Part shown: in pieces, positions 18,624-27,647 of the stretch
Layout of the letters: each line of letters opens with the position of its first letter
Position numbering within the stretch: position 1 is the first letter of the stretch
The notes under the pieces: generated by a model
What the model was told of the DNA's origin: nothing
Seen by the model: the letters and a program-made list of their open reading frames with translations, nothing else
Databases searched by the model: none
Position numbers and translations under genes: made by a program
Source: Vibrio celticus
GTDB taxonomy: Bacteria > Pseudomonadota > Gammaproteobacteria > Enterobacterales > Vibrionaceae
DNA length: 64,000 bases
Direction: 5' to 3'
NCBI RefSeq assembly: GCF_024347335.1
Contig: NZ_AP025463.1
Span: 1,364,001 to 1,428,000 of the forward strand

Positions 18624-19029
18624 TTAATTTCTCCTAAATACGGGATGAGGCTCGTTAACTCGATTATGTTAACTATTCATTAGTGAATGCCACTCAAAAT
18701 TTCTTAAAACCAACTATGCCTCAATGCCATGGGGAAATAAAGATGGAATTACCTCTTAATACAATAGGTTTTGTCTATCAGAGCAAATAATGGTCACAAA
18801 AAGGATCCATGCTGATTTCTGATGGGTATTCAGATTGATTACCCTTAATTTAAGAGTGTGAATTACCCCTAAGAATACGACATTAATCCATCTTTAATGC
18901 GACAAGTTGCACTTCGTCAAAAAAAGCGCATACAGAACGAGGCATCTTAATACTGATGCACGATATAAAGGCTAAATTCCAATAACCAAGAGTTCGCAGT
19001 TTTGTTCGGTCATAGGCGCAGGAGGCACC
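18624..19029. promoter_or_regulatory. Intergenic region between divergent grxA and ADH genes
   Basis: This 406-bp region must hold promoters for both genes. I found no ORF and no operator I can name. GGAGGC just before 19030 is the Shine-Dalgarno of the dehydrogenase gene. Confidence 0.4.
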
Positions 19030-20322
19030 ATGTTTCAATTTATGACATCTACAAAGATCATCTTTGGTGATGGAGCACTTTCCGCTTCATTGTCTCTCTT
19101 TAATCAATACGGCTACAGCGTGTTATTGGTTACAGGCAATACATTAGAGCGCACTTCAATTGTTACTGACTATCTGGATGCGCAGAGTATGCGTTATCAG
19201 CACATCGCAGTTTCCGGTGAACCTAATATTAAAATGGTTGAAGAGGCGGCTATTTCCGCTCGTCGATTTAAGCCAGATATGGTCGTAGCGATGGGCGGTG
19301 GCAGTGCCATCGATATGGGAAAAGCGTTAGCCGCGGTTTTACCTAATCAAGGTAACTTGTATGACTATGTCGAAGTGGTCGGGCGTAATGTTCCTCTTAA
19401 AACCAAACCTCTGCCGTTTATCGCTATTCCAACCACGGCGAGTACCGGTGCCGAGGTCACGAAAAACGCGGTGCTGAAATCAGGCCAAGACCAAGTGAAA
19501 ATCAGCTTGAGAAGCCCAGACATGCTGGCTGACGTAGCGATTGTCGACCCAACCCTAACTCATGGAACCAATCTTTATCTATCTGGACGAGGTGCGATGG
19601 ATGCCTTTACTCATCTAATGGAAGCCTACGTGTGTGGTGAGCCGAATCCGTTAACCGACATGATTTGTGAAGAAGGGCTGCGTAAGTTGAGTGGTTCTGT
19701 GGTTCAGGCATGTGTTTATGATGAGCCACAAGCGCGTTCTGATCTTGCTTTCGCTTCTATGCTCGGTGGTATGGCGATAACCAATGCCAAGCTTGGCGCA
19801 GCCCATGGTTTAGCCTCTGCACTAGGAGGTAAGATTTCTGCGCCTCATAGTGTGATTACCGCGCGTTTAGCGCCATTTGTGATGTTGGAGAACATAGCTG
19901 TCGCGAAAGAGCAGCAAAGAAGCGACATCCTAGCGCGTTATCAGCGAATCGCTCAGATAATAACAGGTAACGTAGAAGCAGTAGAAGAGGAGGCAATTTC
20001 TTGGTTATCGGAAGTGCTTGATACGCTTAAGTTACCCAACTTGCTGGAATTTGGTGTCTGTGAAGCACAGTTTGATGAGGTGTCTACAGATGCGCTCAAA
20101 TCCGTGGCGATTAAAGGAAACCCTTTGCCGCTTAACCACGAGAGGCTCGTACACATTTTGAAGCAGGTGTGTGAGAAGTGCAGTTGTAGAGAAGGGCATC
20201 ATGAGGGAGCTTCAATGAATCAAATTGGGCAAGAGCCAGCTGTCGAGTCGAGCTTTACCATTATCAATTCTTATGCGTCCGAAAATAGCGTGGTTGAGAA
20301 GGGCAATAGTTGGACTATCTAA
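19030..20322 (+). CDS. Iron-containing alcohol dehydrogenase
   Basis: This 430-residue group III (iron-dependent) alcohol dehydrogenase has the NAD(P)-binding GGGS at 89-92 and the metal-site region GRGAMDAFTHLMEAYV and GAAHGLASALG with APHS. Family members are usually about 380-390 residues; this one carries roughly 40 extra C-terminal residues, from about SMNQIGQEP onward, with no recognisable motif. Substrate alcohol is not readable from sequence. A good AGGAGGC site precedes the ATG. It stands alone between grxA and hexR, with its own terminator. Confidence 0.88.
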   Translation: MFQFMTSTKIIFGDGALSASLSLFNQYGYSVLLVTGNTLERTSIVTDYLDAQSMRYQHIAVSGEPNIKMVEEAAISARRFKPDMVVAMGGGSAIDMGKALAAVLPNQGNLYDYVEVVGRNVPLKTKPLPFIAIPTTASTGAEVTKNAVLKSGQDQVKISLRSPDMLADVAIVDPTLTHGTNLYLSGRGAMDAFTHLMEAYVCGEPNPLTDMICEEGLRKLSGSVVQACVYDEPQARSDLAFASMLGGMAITNAKLGAAHGLASALGGKISAPHSVITARLAPFVMLENIAVAKEQQRSDILARYQRIAQIITGNVEAVEEEAISWLSEVLDTLKLPNLLEFGVCEAQFDEVSTDALKSVAIKGNPLPLNHERLVHILKQVCEKCSCREGHHEGASMNQIGQEPAVESSFTIINSYASENSVVEKGNSWTI

Positions 20323-20368
20323 CGGTCTTAAACTTGTTCGTTGTATAAGTCATTTTATACAGACAAAT

Positions 20369-20397
20369 AAAAACGGAGCTCTAGGCTCCGTTTTTTT
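20369..20397. terminator. Terminator between ADH gene and hexR
   Basis: AAAACGGAGC and GCTCCGTTTT form a strong stem with a short loop, followed by T7. It ends the ADH transcript, and the A run on the other side lets it serve hexR too. Confidence 0.85.
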
Positions 20398-20446
20398 AAT
20401 TTAACTTGTTCTCTGGTCATCTGTTTTCAGTTCATGACTAAGCAGA

Positions 20447-21301
20447 TTAGAACTGAGAGTACTTCTCGTAACGTGAATCACGAAGTGACTCTTTGACGCG
20501 CTTTAGGTTCTCTCTGAAACCAGAACCACGACGTAGCGTAAAGCCTGTCGCTAGCACATCGATAACCGTCATCTGAACAACGCGACTTGCCATTGGCATG
20601 TAAACGTCAGTGTCTTCTGGAACATCCAGAGAAATAGACAACGAGCTCGCTTTATCCAGTGGAGAATCTTTTGCTGTGATAGCAATAACTGTCGCACCGT
20701 TTTCACGCGCTAAGTTTGCAATCTCAACTTGGCTTTTAGTGCGGCCAGTATGAGAGATAAGAACAATAACGTCGTTATCACTGCAGTTAATGCAGCTCAT
20801 TCGTTGCATCACGATGTCTTCGAAACACGTGATTGGGATATTAAAACGAATAAACTTGTTTTGAGCATCTTTGGCGACAGCAGAAGAGGCACCCAGTCCA
20901 AAGAATGAAATGCGTTTTGCTTGAGTCAGCAAGTCAACAGCGCGGTTTACTTGCATCGCATCTAGACTGTTTTTAGCAACGTCTAGACAAGCCATAGTTG
21001 ATTCGAAAATCTTATGCGTATAAGCATCTGGACCATCATCTTCTTCAACATTACGGTTCACGTAAGGTGTACCGTTCGCCAAGCTTTGAGCTAGGTGAAG
21101 TTTGAAGTCAGGGAAGCCCTTTGTGTCTAATCGACGACAGAAGCGGTTAACTGTAGGCTCACTCACGTCAGCCATTTTAGCTAAGGTAGCAATGCTAGAA
21201 TGAATTGCAGTTTGAGGGGAAGCCATAATTACTTCGGCTACCTTACGCTCAGACTTGCTGAAATTTTCCAGGTTTTTTTGTATTTTTTCTAATGTATTCA
21301 T
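20447..21301 (-). CDS. hexR: HexR, RpiR-family regulator of central carbon metabolism
   Basis: This 284-residue regulator has an N-terminal RpiR-type helix-turn-helix (SSIATLAKMADVSEPTVNRF at about 37-56) and a SIS sugar-phosphate isomerase-like domain at about 120-250 (FFGLGASSAVAKDA, VLISHTGRTKSQVEIA). HexR senses 2-keto-3-deoxy-6-phosphogluconate and controls glycolytic, Entner-Doudoroff and gluconeogenic genes in gammaproteobacteria. I chose ATG 21301, the family start; a GTG three codons earlier is possible. Neither has a strong Shine-Dalgarno. Confidence 0.92.
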   Translation of the reverse strand: MNTLEKIQKNLENFSKSERKVAEVIMASPQTAIHSSIATLAKMADVSEPTVNRFCRRLDTKGFPDFKLHLAQSLANGTPYVNRNVEEDDGPDAYTHKIFESTMACLDVAKNSLDAMQVNRAVDLLTQAKRISFFGLGASSAVAKDAQNKFIRFNIPITCFEDIVMQRMSCINCSDNDVIVLISHTGRTKSQVEIANLARENGATVIAITAKDSPLDKASSLSISLDVPEDTDVYMPMASRVVQMTVIDVLATGFTLRRGSGFRENLKRVKESLRDSRYEKYSQF

Positions 21302-21660
21302 AGTGTTCACAAGGGTATAGAGAACAACTTGCTAGTTAATATCTTTTACCAGGGGGTATGGCTGAAGCAAATATCAGTAAACACAAAGCCAAATGTATAT
21401 TTGGTATCGTAAATACTGCTGCGTCAAATAGATATCAAGCTAACTAGCACCATAGAGTCAGTATAAACCCAACATACTATTTACTAATACAAAAACAGGG
21501 CATGAATGCTTAAGAATATGACAAACCTCAACAAAATTTTAGAAAACTACAGAATTGGAAGAGAGTTTGAGCAAAAAGAATGCAAAATGAGTATGAACTG
21601 ACAGCTTAGTTACATCAAAAAGAAAGAAATTTTCAATTTGATGCAACTAAAATTGAATGA
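21302..21660. promoter_or_regulatory. hexR upstream region
   Basis: This 359-bp AT-rich region must hold the hexR promoter. Next to panP it contains a long inverted repeat at 21606-21650. I recognise no clear operator and no ORF. Confidence 0.4.
21606..21650 (-). terminator. Long inverted repeat downstream of panP
   Basis: TTAGTTACATCAAA and TTTGATGCAACTAA pair over 14 positions with one mismatch and a 17-base loop, just past the panP stop (minus strand). It is AT-rich with only a weak T run, so it may be a terminator or a 3' mRNA hairpin. Confidence 0.45.
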
Positions 21661-23304
21661 CTATGGGTTGATTTGCGTAACCAGTTTGTTGATTTTGCCC
21701 ATCAAGTTTGGTGCTAGTTTAGAGATCTCACGCTGTTCTTCAAGCACTGACGAAAGAATATCATTACCTGTTAGTGGGTTTGCTAACACCACGCGGAAAA
21801 CGATGATTGGCTGATGTGCCCATGCTTCAGGGTTTAAGCGTGTACGTGACACGAAAGACTTACCTGTTTCACGCTGCTTCTTCTGAATAAACTTAGTCAG
21901 TTCATTGAGCAACTCATTCAGTTCGACACGATGTTCAGGCTCAGCTTTAAGCAGTGCAGCTTTGACTGATTCAGGTACGTAGCGATAAGTCAGTAGGCAA
22001 AGCTCAGGTTCTGAAACCAGTTCGAAGTCGCTCTGATCTTTAATTAGGTCGGCAAAGTAGCGCGCTTTGTTGATGCTTTGGTCGATCAGCAGTTCATAAC
22101 CTGGGCGGCTAATGATGTGCATTGCGGCGTAAACCAGCATTGCCATGCCTGAACGAGAGCCTTCTAACGTATGGCTGCCTAAATCTTTTGAGCCCTTACG
22201 AAGAATGTATTGAGCATGATGTTCAATCGCAGTCATCGCATCTGGCTTCTTAAACAGAACCATGCCCGCACCCATAGGGATATAAAGCTGTTTATGCGCA
22301 TCAATCGTGACTGAATCCGCGAGTTCAATACCATCAAGCAGGTGACGATGATTGTTAGACATTAGAGTCGCACCGCCCCAAGCAGCATCAACGTGGAAAT
22401 GACAATCGGATTCGGCACACACCTCAGCAATGTCTCTTAGCGGGTCGATATTACCGGTTTCGGTTGTACCAGCCACACCAATGACGGCGAAAGGTTTGAT
22501 CTTGTTCTGCTTGAGTTGCTCAATCTTGAGTCTTAGATCATCAGTACAAATACGGTTGTCGTTATCTGTTTTAACAGATACTAGACCTTCTTGACCAATA
22601 CCAAGGACATCCGCGGCTTTTTTCAGAGAGTAGTGGCCACGTTCAGAGACTAAGATGGCAAGGCCTTCGTAGTCGTAGTGCTTCATAGCTTTAAACAAGC
22701 CTTCTTTTTCTACACCTTTGAACGAACCTTGCGCTTTTAGTGCGTTGTTACGTGCAACCCAAAGCGCCGTAATGTTCGCGATGGTACCGCCAGAACAAAA
22801 CGCACCTAAAGAGTGGTTTGCGCTGTGCATCCAACGAGAATAAAACTGGTCACTATCTTGATAAATCAGGCGATGTAACATGCCCAGAACTTGACGTTCT
22901 AGGGGAGTGAAAGCTTTTGAGGTCTCGATTTTTACTAGATTCTGATTCAACGCAATCATGATTTTTGAAAGCGGCATCAGGAAGTACGGCAACGCAGAGG
23001 TCATGTGGCCAATAAAACTTGGCGAAGACGTGTGAACCGAATGAGACACAAGAGAATCGAGGAGATGCTCAGTATGTTCAGAAACAAACTCAGGCTGCTC
23101 TGGGATATGAGCATTTGAAAAATCTTTCTCAATTTCACGCAGCGGCTTTTCTTCAGCCACAATATGTTCACGTAAGAATTGATTCAGGTTTCGTGAAAGT
23201 TTGTCTTCAATTTGAGTGAGTGTTGAATCTGGGCCTTCAGGTACCGTGAAGATACGTAGAAGACTGTCGAAGCTAACATCTGCTGTTTTTTGTTCCGTAA
23301 CCAT
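21661..23304 (-). CDS. panP: Pyridoxal-dependent aspartate 1-decarboxylase
   Basis: This 547-residue group II PLP decarboxylase has the PLP lysine in TIDAHKQLYIPMGAG and the pocket Asp in HVDAAWGGA. The N-terminal extension and the match to the Vibrio PanP type suggest it makes beta-alanine from aspartate for pantothenate and coenzyme A, replacing PanD. A glutamate decarboxylase role is less likely given the genus. It is on the minus strand upstream of hexR and follows a small exported protein gene, with separate signals between them. Confidence 0.88.
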   Translation of the reverse strand: MVTEQKTADVSFDSLLRIFTVPEGPDSTLTQIEDKLSRNLNQFLREHIVAEEKPLREIEKDFSNAHIPEQPEFVSEHTEHLLDSLVSHSVHTSSPSFIGHMTSALPYFLMPLSKIMIALNQNLVKIETSKAFTPLERQVLGMLHRLIYQDSDQFYSRWMHSANHSLGAFCSGGTIANITALWVARNNALKAQGSFKGVEKEGLFKAMKHYDYEGLAILVSERGHYSLKKAADVLGIGQEGLVSVKTDNDNRICTDDLRLKIEQLKQNKIKPFAVIGVAGTTETGNIDPLRDIAEVCAESDCHFHVDAAWGGATLMSNNHRHLLDGIELADSVTIDAHKQLYIPMGAGMVLFKKPDAMTAIEHHAQYILRKGSKDLGSHTLEGSRSGMAMLVYAAMHIISRPGYELLIDQSINKARYFADLIKDQSDFELVSEPELCLLTYRYVPESVKAALLKAEPEHRVELNELLNELTKFIQKKQRETGKSFVSRTRLNPEAWAHQPIIVFRVVLANPLTGNDILSSVLEEQREISKLAPNLMGKINKLVTQINP

Positions 23305-23353
23305 AGCAAGCGAGTTATTTTTCTAATATTGACGCGAGCGGGACAATCTAAAC

Positions 23354-23376
23354 GAAAACGGGAACAATGTCCCGTC
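23354..23376 (-). terminator. Candidate minus-strand terminator
   Basis: ACGGGA and TCCCGT form a 6-bp stem with a 6-base loop; on the minus strand TTTTCGTTT follows. It lies after the stop of the small exported protein gene and before panP. Confidence 0.4.
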
Positions 23377-23422
23377 TTAATTATGAAATCCAACTTCTCA
23401 AAAAAGCATATTAAATGCGGGG

Positions 23423-23950
23423 TTATTTACACTTAATCGCTTCAAGTTTACTGATCGACTGGTTGTAACGCTTTAGCGCTGAGTCGATTTGCTTAGGGTG
23501 ACTAAGCAGCTCTGCAAAGGCAGAACGTAGTTCGTAGTTTTGAGCGTGAGGCGTTGATTGGCGGTCATCGAACGTTGTTTTCGCGATTTTACCAAGCTCA
23601 TCATCACGTGTTGATAGCGTTTTAATGTCGTGTTGCTCAAGTTGCAACCAGCCTTCTACAGGCTGCTCTGTTGCCACTTTGCTTGAATCGTTCACAAGGT
23701 AGTAGTTAACCGCAGCACGATTCAGCTCAAAGTGGTGCTTACGACCTTCTAGGAACCACTCACTCACTTCTGTTAGCTCTGGATATTGCTCAGAGGTTAA
23801 TGCAGCAAGGTCGGCATACCAATTCAAAGAAGCGTCGATGTACGCATCATATTTTTTTGCTTGGCACTGGTTTGTCTCAGACATTGAATCTGCTGCAAAA
23901 GAGAAAGTAGAAGTTGAAGCTAGCAGTAATGCGACGCAAAGGCGTTTCAT
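23423..23950 (-). CDS. Hypothetical exported protein
   Basis: This 175-residue protein has a signal peptide (MKRLCVALLLASTSTFSFA) and a predicted helical mature domain. There are two Cys in the mature part, one near the start (NQCQAKK) and one at the end (AIKCK), which could form a disulfide in the periplasm. I recognise no known domain. AGGAAC lies just before the ATG. Vibrio genomes have a protein of this kind between panP and lysO, as far as I recall. Confidence 0.75.
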   Translation of the reverse strand: MKRLCVALLLASTSTFSFAADSMSETNQCQAKKYDAYIDASLNWYADLAALTSEQYPELTEVSEWFLEGRKHHFELNRAAVNYYLVNDSSKVATEQPVEGWLQLEQHDIKTLSTRDDELGKIAKTTFDDRQSTPHAQNYELRSAFAELLSHPKQIDSALKRYNQSISKLEAIKCK

Positions 23951-24123
23951 AGTAGTTCCTTTTGTAAGTTTATTCTTTTTATAACTTTGTCGTTACAGGT
24001 TACCGTGATCGTTATTTGTTGAGCAATGACACTTAGTGTCTTTTTATTTCGGTAACTGTATCGGTGTCTGGGCATTGGTATTCGAGTTGCATTCTAATCT
24101 AAAACAAACGCTATTCCTGCGAT

Positions 24124-25029
24124 CTAGTTAGCAAGAGATACAAAGAACAACATCAATATCGGAACAAGCAAACTGAGGATAAAGCCACTGACGATAGCGA
24201 TAGGCACACATCGAACGCCGCCTGTTGTTTGAATGACCGGTAGGGTGAAGTCCATCGCAGTCGCACCAGCATAACCAATGGAAGTGCATGGATAACTGCG
24301 AATCAGCACTGGAATCAGTACCAAGGCAACTAACTCTCTTAACAGTTCAAGCATGAAAGAAGCGCCACCATAGACAGGGCCAAAGGCGTCACCCATTAAG
24401 ATACCAGCCAGAGAGTACCAACCAAATCCGGAAGACATTGCCAAGGCTTTGAACAGAGGGATATCTAGGATGTAAGCCGCGATTACACCACCTAACATTG
24501 AGGTGATGATAATGGTGATTGCGATAACCATGCCGTGCTTGTTGAGTAAGATCTGACGAAGTGTCAGCCCGCTATTACGCAGTTGAATACCGATAAAGAA
24601 CAGGAGAACAAACAGAATCCATTCGCTTGCGGTATCAACCCAATCAAGGCCAATAGGAAGCACTAAGCCAGCGATTAGCCCTGAACCCACCACTAAGATG
24701 AGTTTGGCAGATTCCATCGCCATAGAAGAGAGGGGAAGCTTCTTCTTGCTACTGTCGGTTTTGAGTGGCAATAACTTATCAATAGCGGGCAGTGCCATTA
24801 GGTTACAAACGCTTAAGCAGACAAAGAAAGTGACGGTATATAGAAGGATTGTCTGCAGATTACTGCCTAGGTTATCGAGGGCGGCTAAGCTTAGTCCCAT
24901 CAACGCCAGAATCACGTAGATCAACCGCGATGTTGAGCGGTTGATAAATTCTAATGTCTGAGCGTTCGAAATTGCAAAAAGATACCCCACGACGAGTGGC
25001 GCAAATATAAAGATCATCCCTGTAAACAT
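24124..25029 (-). CDS. lysO: LysO-family lysine exporter
   Basis: This 301-residue inner-membrane protein has about eight hydrophobic helices. Length and key blocks (GFGWYSLAGILMGDAFGP, GGASFMLELLRELVAL, GATAMDFTLPVIQTTGG) match the DUF340/LysO (YbjE) family, which exports L-lysine and toxic analogues such as thialysine. It lies 54 bases downstream of the HDOD gene on the minus strand. A perfect palindrome ATTACA-N6-TGTAAT sits in that gap at 25055-25072, a likely operator. Confidence 0.87.
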   Translation of the reverse strand: MFTGMIFIFAPLVVGYLFAISNAQTLEFINRSTSRLIYVILALMGLSLAALDNLGSNLQTILLYTVTFFVCLSVCNLMALPAIDKLLPLKTDSSKKKLPLSSMAMESAKLILVVGSGLIAGLVLPIGLDWVDTASEWILFVLLFFIGIQLRNSGLTLRQILLNKHGMVIAITIIITSMLGGVIAAYILDIPLFKALAMSSGFGWYSLAGILMGDAFGPVYGGASFMLELLRELVALVLIPVLIRSYPCTSIGYAGATAMDFTLPVIQTTGGVRCVPIAIVSGFILSLLVPILMLFFVSLAN

Positions 25030-25054
25030 GCTTTCCCCATTGCATTTACTTCAT

Positions 25055-25072
25055 ATTACACTTACTTGTAAT
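25055..25072. promoter_or_regulatory. Palindrome ATTACA-N6-TGTAAT upstream of lysO
   Basis: This perfect two-fold symmetric 18-bp site lies 26 bases before the lysO start codon, in a 54-bp gap. Its form fits a dimeric repressor or activator. I cannot name the regulator; it does not match the ArgR consensus I know. Confidence 0.4.
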
Positions 25073-25083
25073 TTAACAGTGAC

Positions 25084-26004
25084 TTAGAAGCCGCTAGTAT
25101 TGATCACGTCGCTTAGCTTTGCATTAAAATCATGCTTGCTCAAGTTGCTTAATTTATAAAGCACCTCTGCACCTGTCACGTTTAGTTCAACTTCGTGATC
25201 ATCGATGTTCTCATCCTTGTTTCTGAACATCAGCAGGTGGTTAGCGATTCGAGCGATATCCAAGTAAGACACTTCACGTTGTTCTTGGTTATTGATGGTA
25301 TTGCTGCACACATCAATAAAGTCACTGTCGAAGCCCCAACGATTAAGCACCAATTTACTGGTAGCGGAACATTGACCTTGGAAGATCTGTAAAGCGATGT
25401 CGTGATCTAGGTAATTGCCATTTTCGAGGTAGAGGTGGTATTCGCTAACCAAACAGAACAAACCAATGTCAGCCAGTAATCCAACAAGCAGTGATTTTTC
25501 ATGTTCAAGGTAACGGTATTCAATAGGGGAGAGCTCTTTGAAGCCGTTGGTCACCAGTACCATAGTGGCGCCTAGCTCTTTTGATACAGACGCGCTCTGA
25601 ACCAATAACTTATTACACTCTTTACTGAGGTTGACTGAGTGTTTGAGTTGTTCAATAGCCTGAGCCGTCACGATGTCACGTACTCTTAATATGCCAAGGC
25701 GCGACACAGCCGTCATAATATCAACACAAGTAATATTGCGTCGGTTAAAGACGACAGAGTTAGCCACACGAATGACAATAGCAGCGAGGCCTGGGTCTTC
25801 GAGTAAGCACTCGGCAACTTCAGCAATCCCAGTTGATTCAAGGGTACAAAGCGATTGAATCTTCAGTACAACGTTAGGGATAGGAGGAAGTGTTATTTTT
25901 CCCGCTGAGATAGAATGTCCAACAAGTTGGGCAAACTCTGATTCTAGACCCTTTAAGAGAAGAGCCTTATTTTGAGGTAGCCAGAAAAACGATAAATGAT
26001 TCAT
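25084..26004 (-). CDS. HDOD-domain signalling protein
   Basis: This is a protein of about 306 residues with an HDOD domain at about 15-210 (LPPIPNVVLKIQ, ECLLEDPGLAAIVIRVANS, VSRLGILRVRDIVTAQA) that lacks the catalytic HD pair, as is normal for the family. HDOD proteins act in signalling, often with c-di-GMP or stress pathways. I chose the start at Met in MNHLSFFWLPQN, which matches related proteins as I recall. The frame stays open to 26160, so a longer form is possible; no start has a good Shine-Dalgarno. The gene lies divergent from tfoX. Confidence 0.75.
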   Translation of the reverse strand: MNHLSFFWLPQNKALLLKGLESEFAQLVGHSISAGKITLPPIPNVVLKIQSLCTLESTGIAEVAECLLEDPGLAAIVIRVANSVVFNRRNITCVDIMTAVSRLGILRVRDIVTAQAIEQLKHSVNLSKECNKLLVQSASVSKELGATMVLVTNGFKELSPIEYRYLEHEKSLLVGLLADIGLFCLVSEYHLYLENGNYLDHDIALQIFQGQCSATSKLVLNRWGFDSDFIDVCSNTINNQEQREVSYLDIARIANHLLMFRNKDENIDDHEVELNVTGAEVLYKLSNLSKHDFNAKLSDVINTSGF

Positions 26005-26238
26005 ATAAAAAGTAAAAACATGTATGTCCTGCCATTTTACAAGCCGCGATGCTGCGAGGCAATACTCATCCGTCCACATAACCTTTAATAATTTGAACCG
26101 GTGTATCACTAGGTGTCCAAATTTAAGCATGGTTTGATAGTTTACTGTGACGTCAATCATGAAAAACCAGAATACTCAATTGATTGATGTGAACTAAGTC
26201 CAGACTTATTTTTCTTTTCGAAGTATGATTTATTTAAA

Positions 26239-26266
26239 GGTGAAAAACGAAACCATAATATTCACC
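26239..26266. promoter_or_regulatory. Inverted repeat in the tfoX upstream region
   Basis: GGTGAA at 26239-26244 and TTCACC at 26261-26266 are inverted with 16 bases between. The spacing is too wide for a CRP site. It may be an operator for tfoX or the divergent HDOD gene. Confidence 0.3.
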
Positions 26267-26302
26267 TATAGAATAACAAAATAGATTTAAAATTTTCGCA
26301 TA

Positions 26303-26315
26303 ACAAGCTGCTTGT
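26303..26315 (+). repeat. Hairpin in the tfoX leader
   Basis: ACAAGC and GCTTGT flank a single T, a 13-base inverted repeat about 47 bases before the tfoX ATG. It may be part of the structured 5' leader. Confidence 0.35.
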
Positions 26316-26319
26316 CTGG

Positions 26320-26355
26320 TGATCAACCTAATCGGGGTAATTTGATTAAGGATCA
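26320..26355 (+). promoter_or_regulatory. tfoX: Leader hairpin covering the tfoX Shine-Dalgarno
   Basis: TGAT-CAA-CC-TAATC at 26320-26333 pairs with GATTA-A-GG-ATCA at 26344-26355, with bulges CAA and A and a 10-base loop. The AAGGA ribosome site (26348-26352) lies inside the stem. In V. cholerae tfoX translation is held back by its 5' leader and released by the TfoR small RNA, which agrees with this layout. Confidence 0.6.
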
Positions 26356-26361
26356 ACGGAT

Positions 26362-26943
26362 ATGACCGAGACAGCATTTATTAATTACGTGAATCAATTT
26401 GGTGAGCATCAAAAACGTTCTATGTTCGGAGGTATTGGCCTCTTTCAAAATGACGCTATGTTCGCTTTATTGAGTGAAGGTTGTTTATTCATTAGAGGTG
26501 GAAAATCATTAGATAAAAAACTGACCGATCTTGATTGTGAAAAGTATCGTCATGTAAAGAAGCAGACAACAGCAACCGTAAACTATTACGACATTACGGA
26601 TCTGTTTACCTGTGAACATCCTGAATTGGATAGTATTATTCGTACTTCAATCGATAATTCAATTCAGCAGCGTAGCTTCAAGAAGTCATCAGCTAGCCGT
26701 AGATTAAGAGATCTACCAAACATGCAGCTTACGTTAGAGCGCATGGTTAAAAAGGCGGGTGTGGATGATGTTTCAATGTTTATGCAGTTGGGCGCACCTG
26801 AAGTGTTTAATAAGGTTCGCGAAGCGTACGGAAACGATGTTGACCTAAAACTACTTTGGAAATTTGCGGGTGCAATTGATGGTATTCACTGGAAACTATT
26901 ACAAGAGCCACGCAAGCAGCAATTACTAAAGAGCTGCCACTAA
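26362..26943 (+). CDS. tfoX: TfoX, regulator of natural competence
   Basis: This 193-residue protein has the TfoX N-terminal domain (RSMFGGIGLFQNDAMFALL) and C-terminal domain (RDLPNMQL, MFMQLGAPEVFNKVREA). Two paralogues occur in Vibrio. The neighbourhood (HDOD gene, serC region) and the Shine-Dalgarno-hiding leader fit chitin-induced TfoX rather than TfoY; I see no c-di-GMP riboswitch upstream, which TfoY has in V. cholerae. It activates DNA-uptake genes together with CRP and quorum-sensing input. Confidence 0.9.
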   Translation: MTETAFINYVNQFGEHQKRSMFGGIGLFQNDAMFALLSEGCLFIRGGKSLDKKLTDLDCEKYRHVKKQTTATVNYYDITDLFTCEHPELDSIIRTSIDNSIQQRSFKKSSASRRLRDLPNMQLTLERMVKKAGVDDVSMFMQLGAPEVFNKVREAYGNDVDLKLLWKFAGAIDGIHWKLLQEPRKQQLLKSCH

Positions 26944-26984
26944 AGAAGTTTGCCTTATATGCTTAAGATTACTGTTAATAAATA

Positions 26985-27012
26985 AAAACCGAGGAATGTC
27001 CTCGGTTTTTTT
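26985..27012. terminator. Bidirectional terminator after tfoX
   Basis: AAAACCGAGGA and TCCTCGGTTTT form an 11-bp stem with an ATG loop and T7. It serves tfoX and the convergent barrel gene. Confidence 0.9.
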
Positions 27013-27104
27013 GTTTCTGTCTTAGCCGGATTTCTTAAAAGACTAAGTATCAAAAGGCTAAGTGTTCATAGAGAGCTTATTTGCTAGGGCTTGAGCTTTA
27101 AGTA

Positions 27105-27647
27105 TTAGTACTTGAAGCGAGCAGTGAACATAAGTTGGTCACCGTAGAAGTCGTTAATACGAGCTTCGGCACCTAAAGAGAAAAGCTCTGTAGAGTGGAA
27201 ACGCGCGTAAACAGAACCTGTCCAATCATCGTTGTCATCGATAGAAACGTAACCACCTTTACCACCAACTTCTAGTTGTGGACCAAGCCATTGGCGAACA
27301 CCAACGTTGATTTCCATACCGATATCAGTAGAGCTTGAGTTCTCAGGCTGAACGATACGAGCTAGCATTTCACCAGTTAGGTCTGCCCAGTTGTTTAATG
27401 GAGCATGGAAACCAAGACCTACAGCTGAGTCGTAATCGCCTTCAAATTCTGAATCGATACGTGCTATAGCGTGAGCGTTCGGGTGAATTGACTTACTGAA
27501 CGCACCACCAAATGTTACAGGGCTAGCACCGATGCGTGCTTCAAAGTAATCATAGTTAAAGTTGCTCATTACCTGTGGTTGTTCATCAACAGCTAGTGCT
27601 TGACCAGAAGCCAATAGCATAGCGGTAGTAAGTAGAATTTTGCGCAT
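27105..27647 (-). CDS. Small outer-membrane beta-barrel protein, hypothetical
   Basis: This 180-residue protein has a signal peptide (MRKILLTTAMLLASGQALA). The mature part shows alternating strands (YDYFEARIGASPVTFGGAF, SVYARFHSTELFSLGAEAR) and ends in FTARFKY, an aromatic C terminus of the kind recognised by the BAM complex. About eight strands are likely. Function is unknown. A homologue sits beside tfoX in V. cholerae as far as I recall. It has its own promoter region of about 290 bp. Confidence 0.8.
   Translation of the reverse strand: MRKILLTTAMLLASGQALAVDEQPQVMSNFNYDYFEARIGASPVTFGGAFSKSIHPNAHAIARIDSEFEGDYDSAVGLGFHAPLNNWADLTGEMLARIVQPENSSSTDIGMEINVGVRQWLGPQLEVGGKGGYVSIDDNDDWTGSVYARFHSTELFSLGAEARINDFYGDQLMFTARFKY

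Noticed and set aside
26161..26361. c-di-GMP riboswitch upstream of the TfoX-family gene
   Set aside because: I found no GEMM-like core (such as the CACGCACAGGGCAAACC block), which argues for TfoX and not TfoY.
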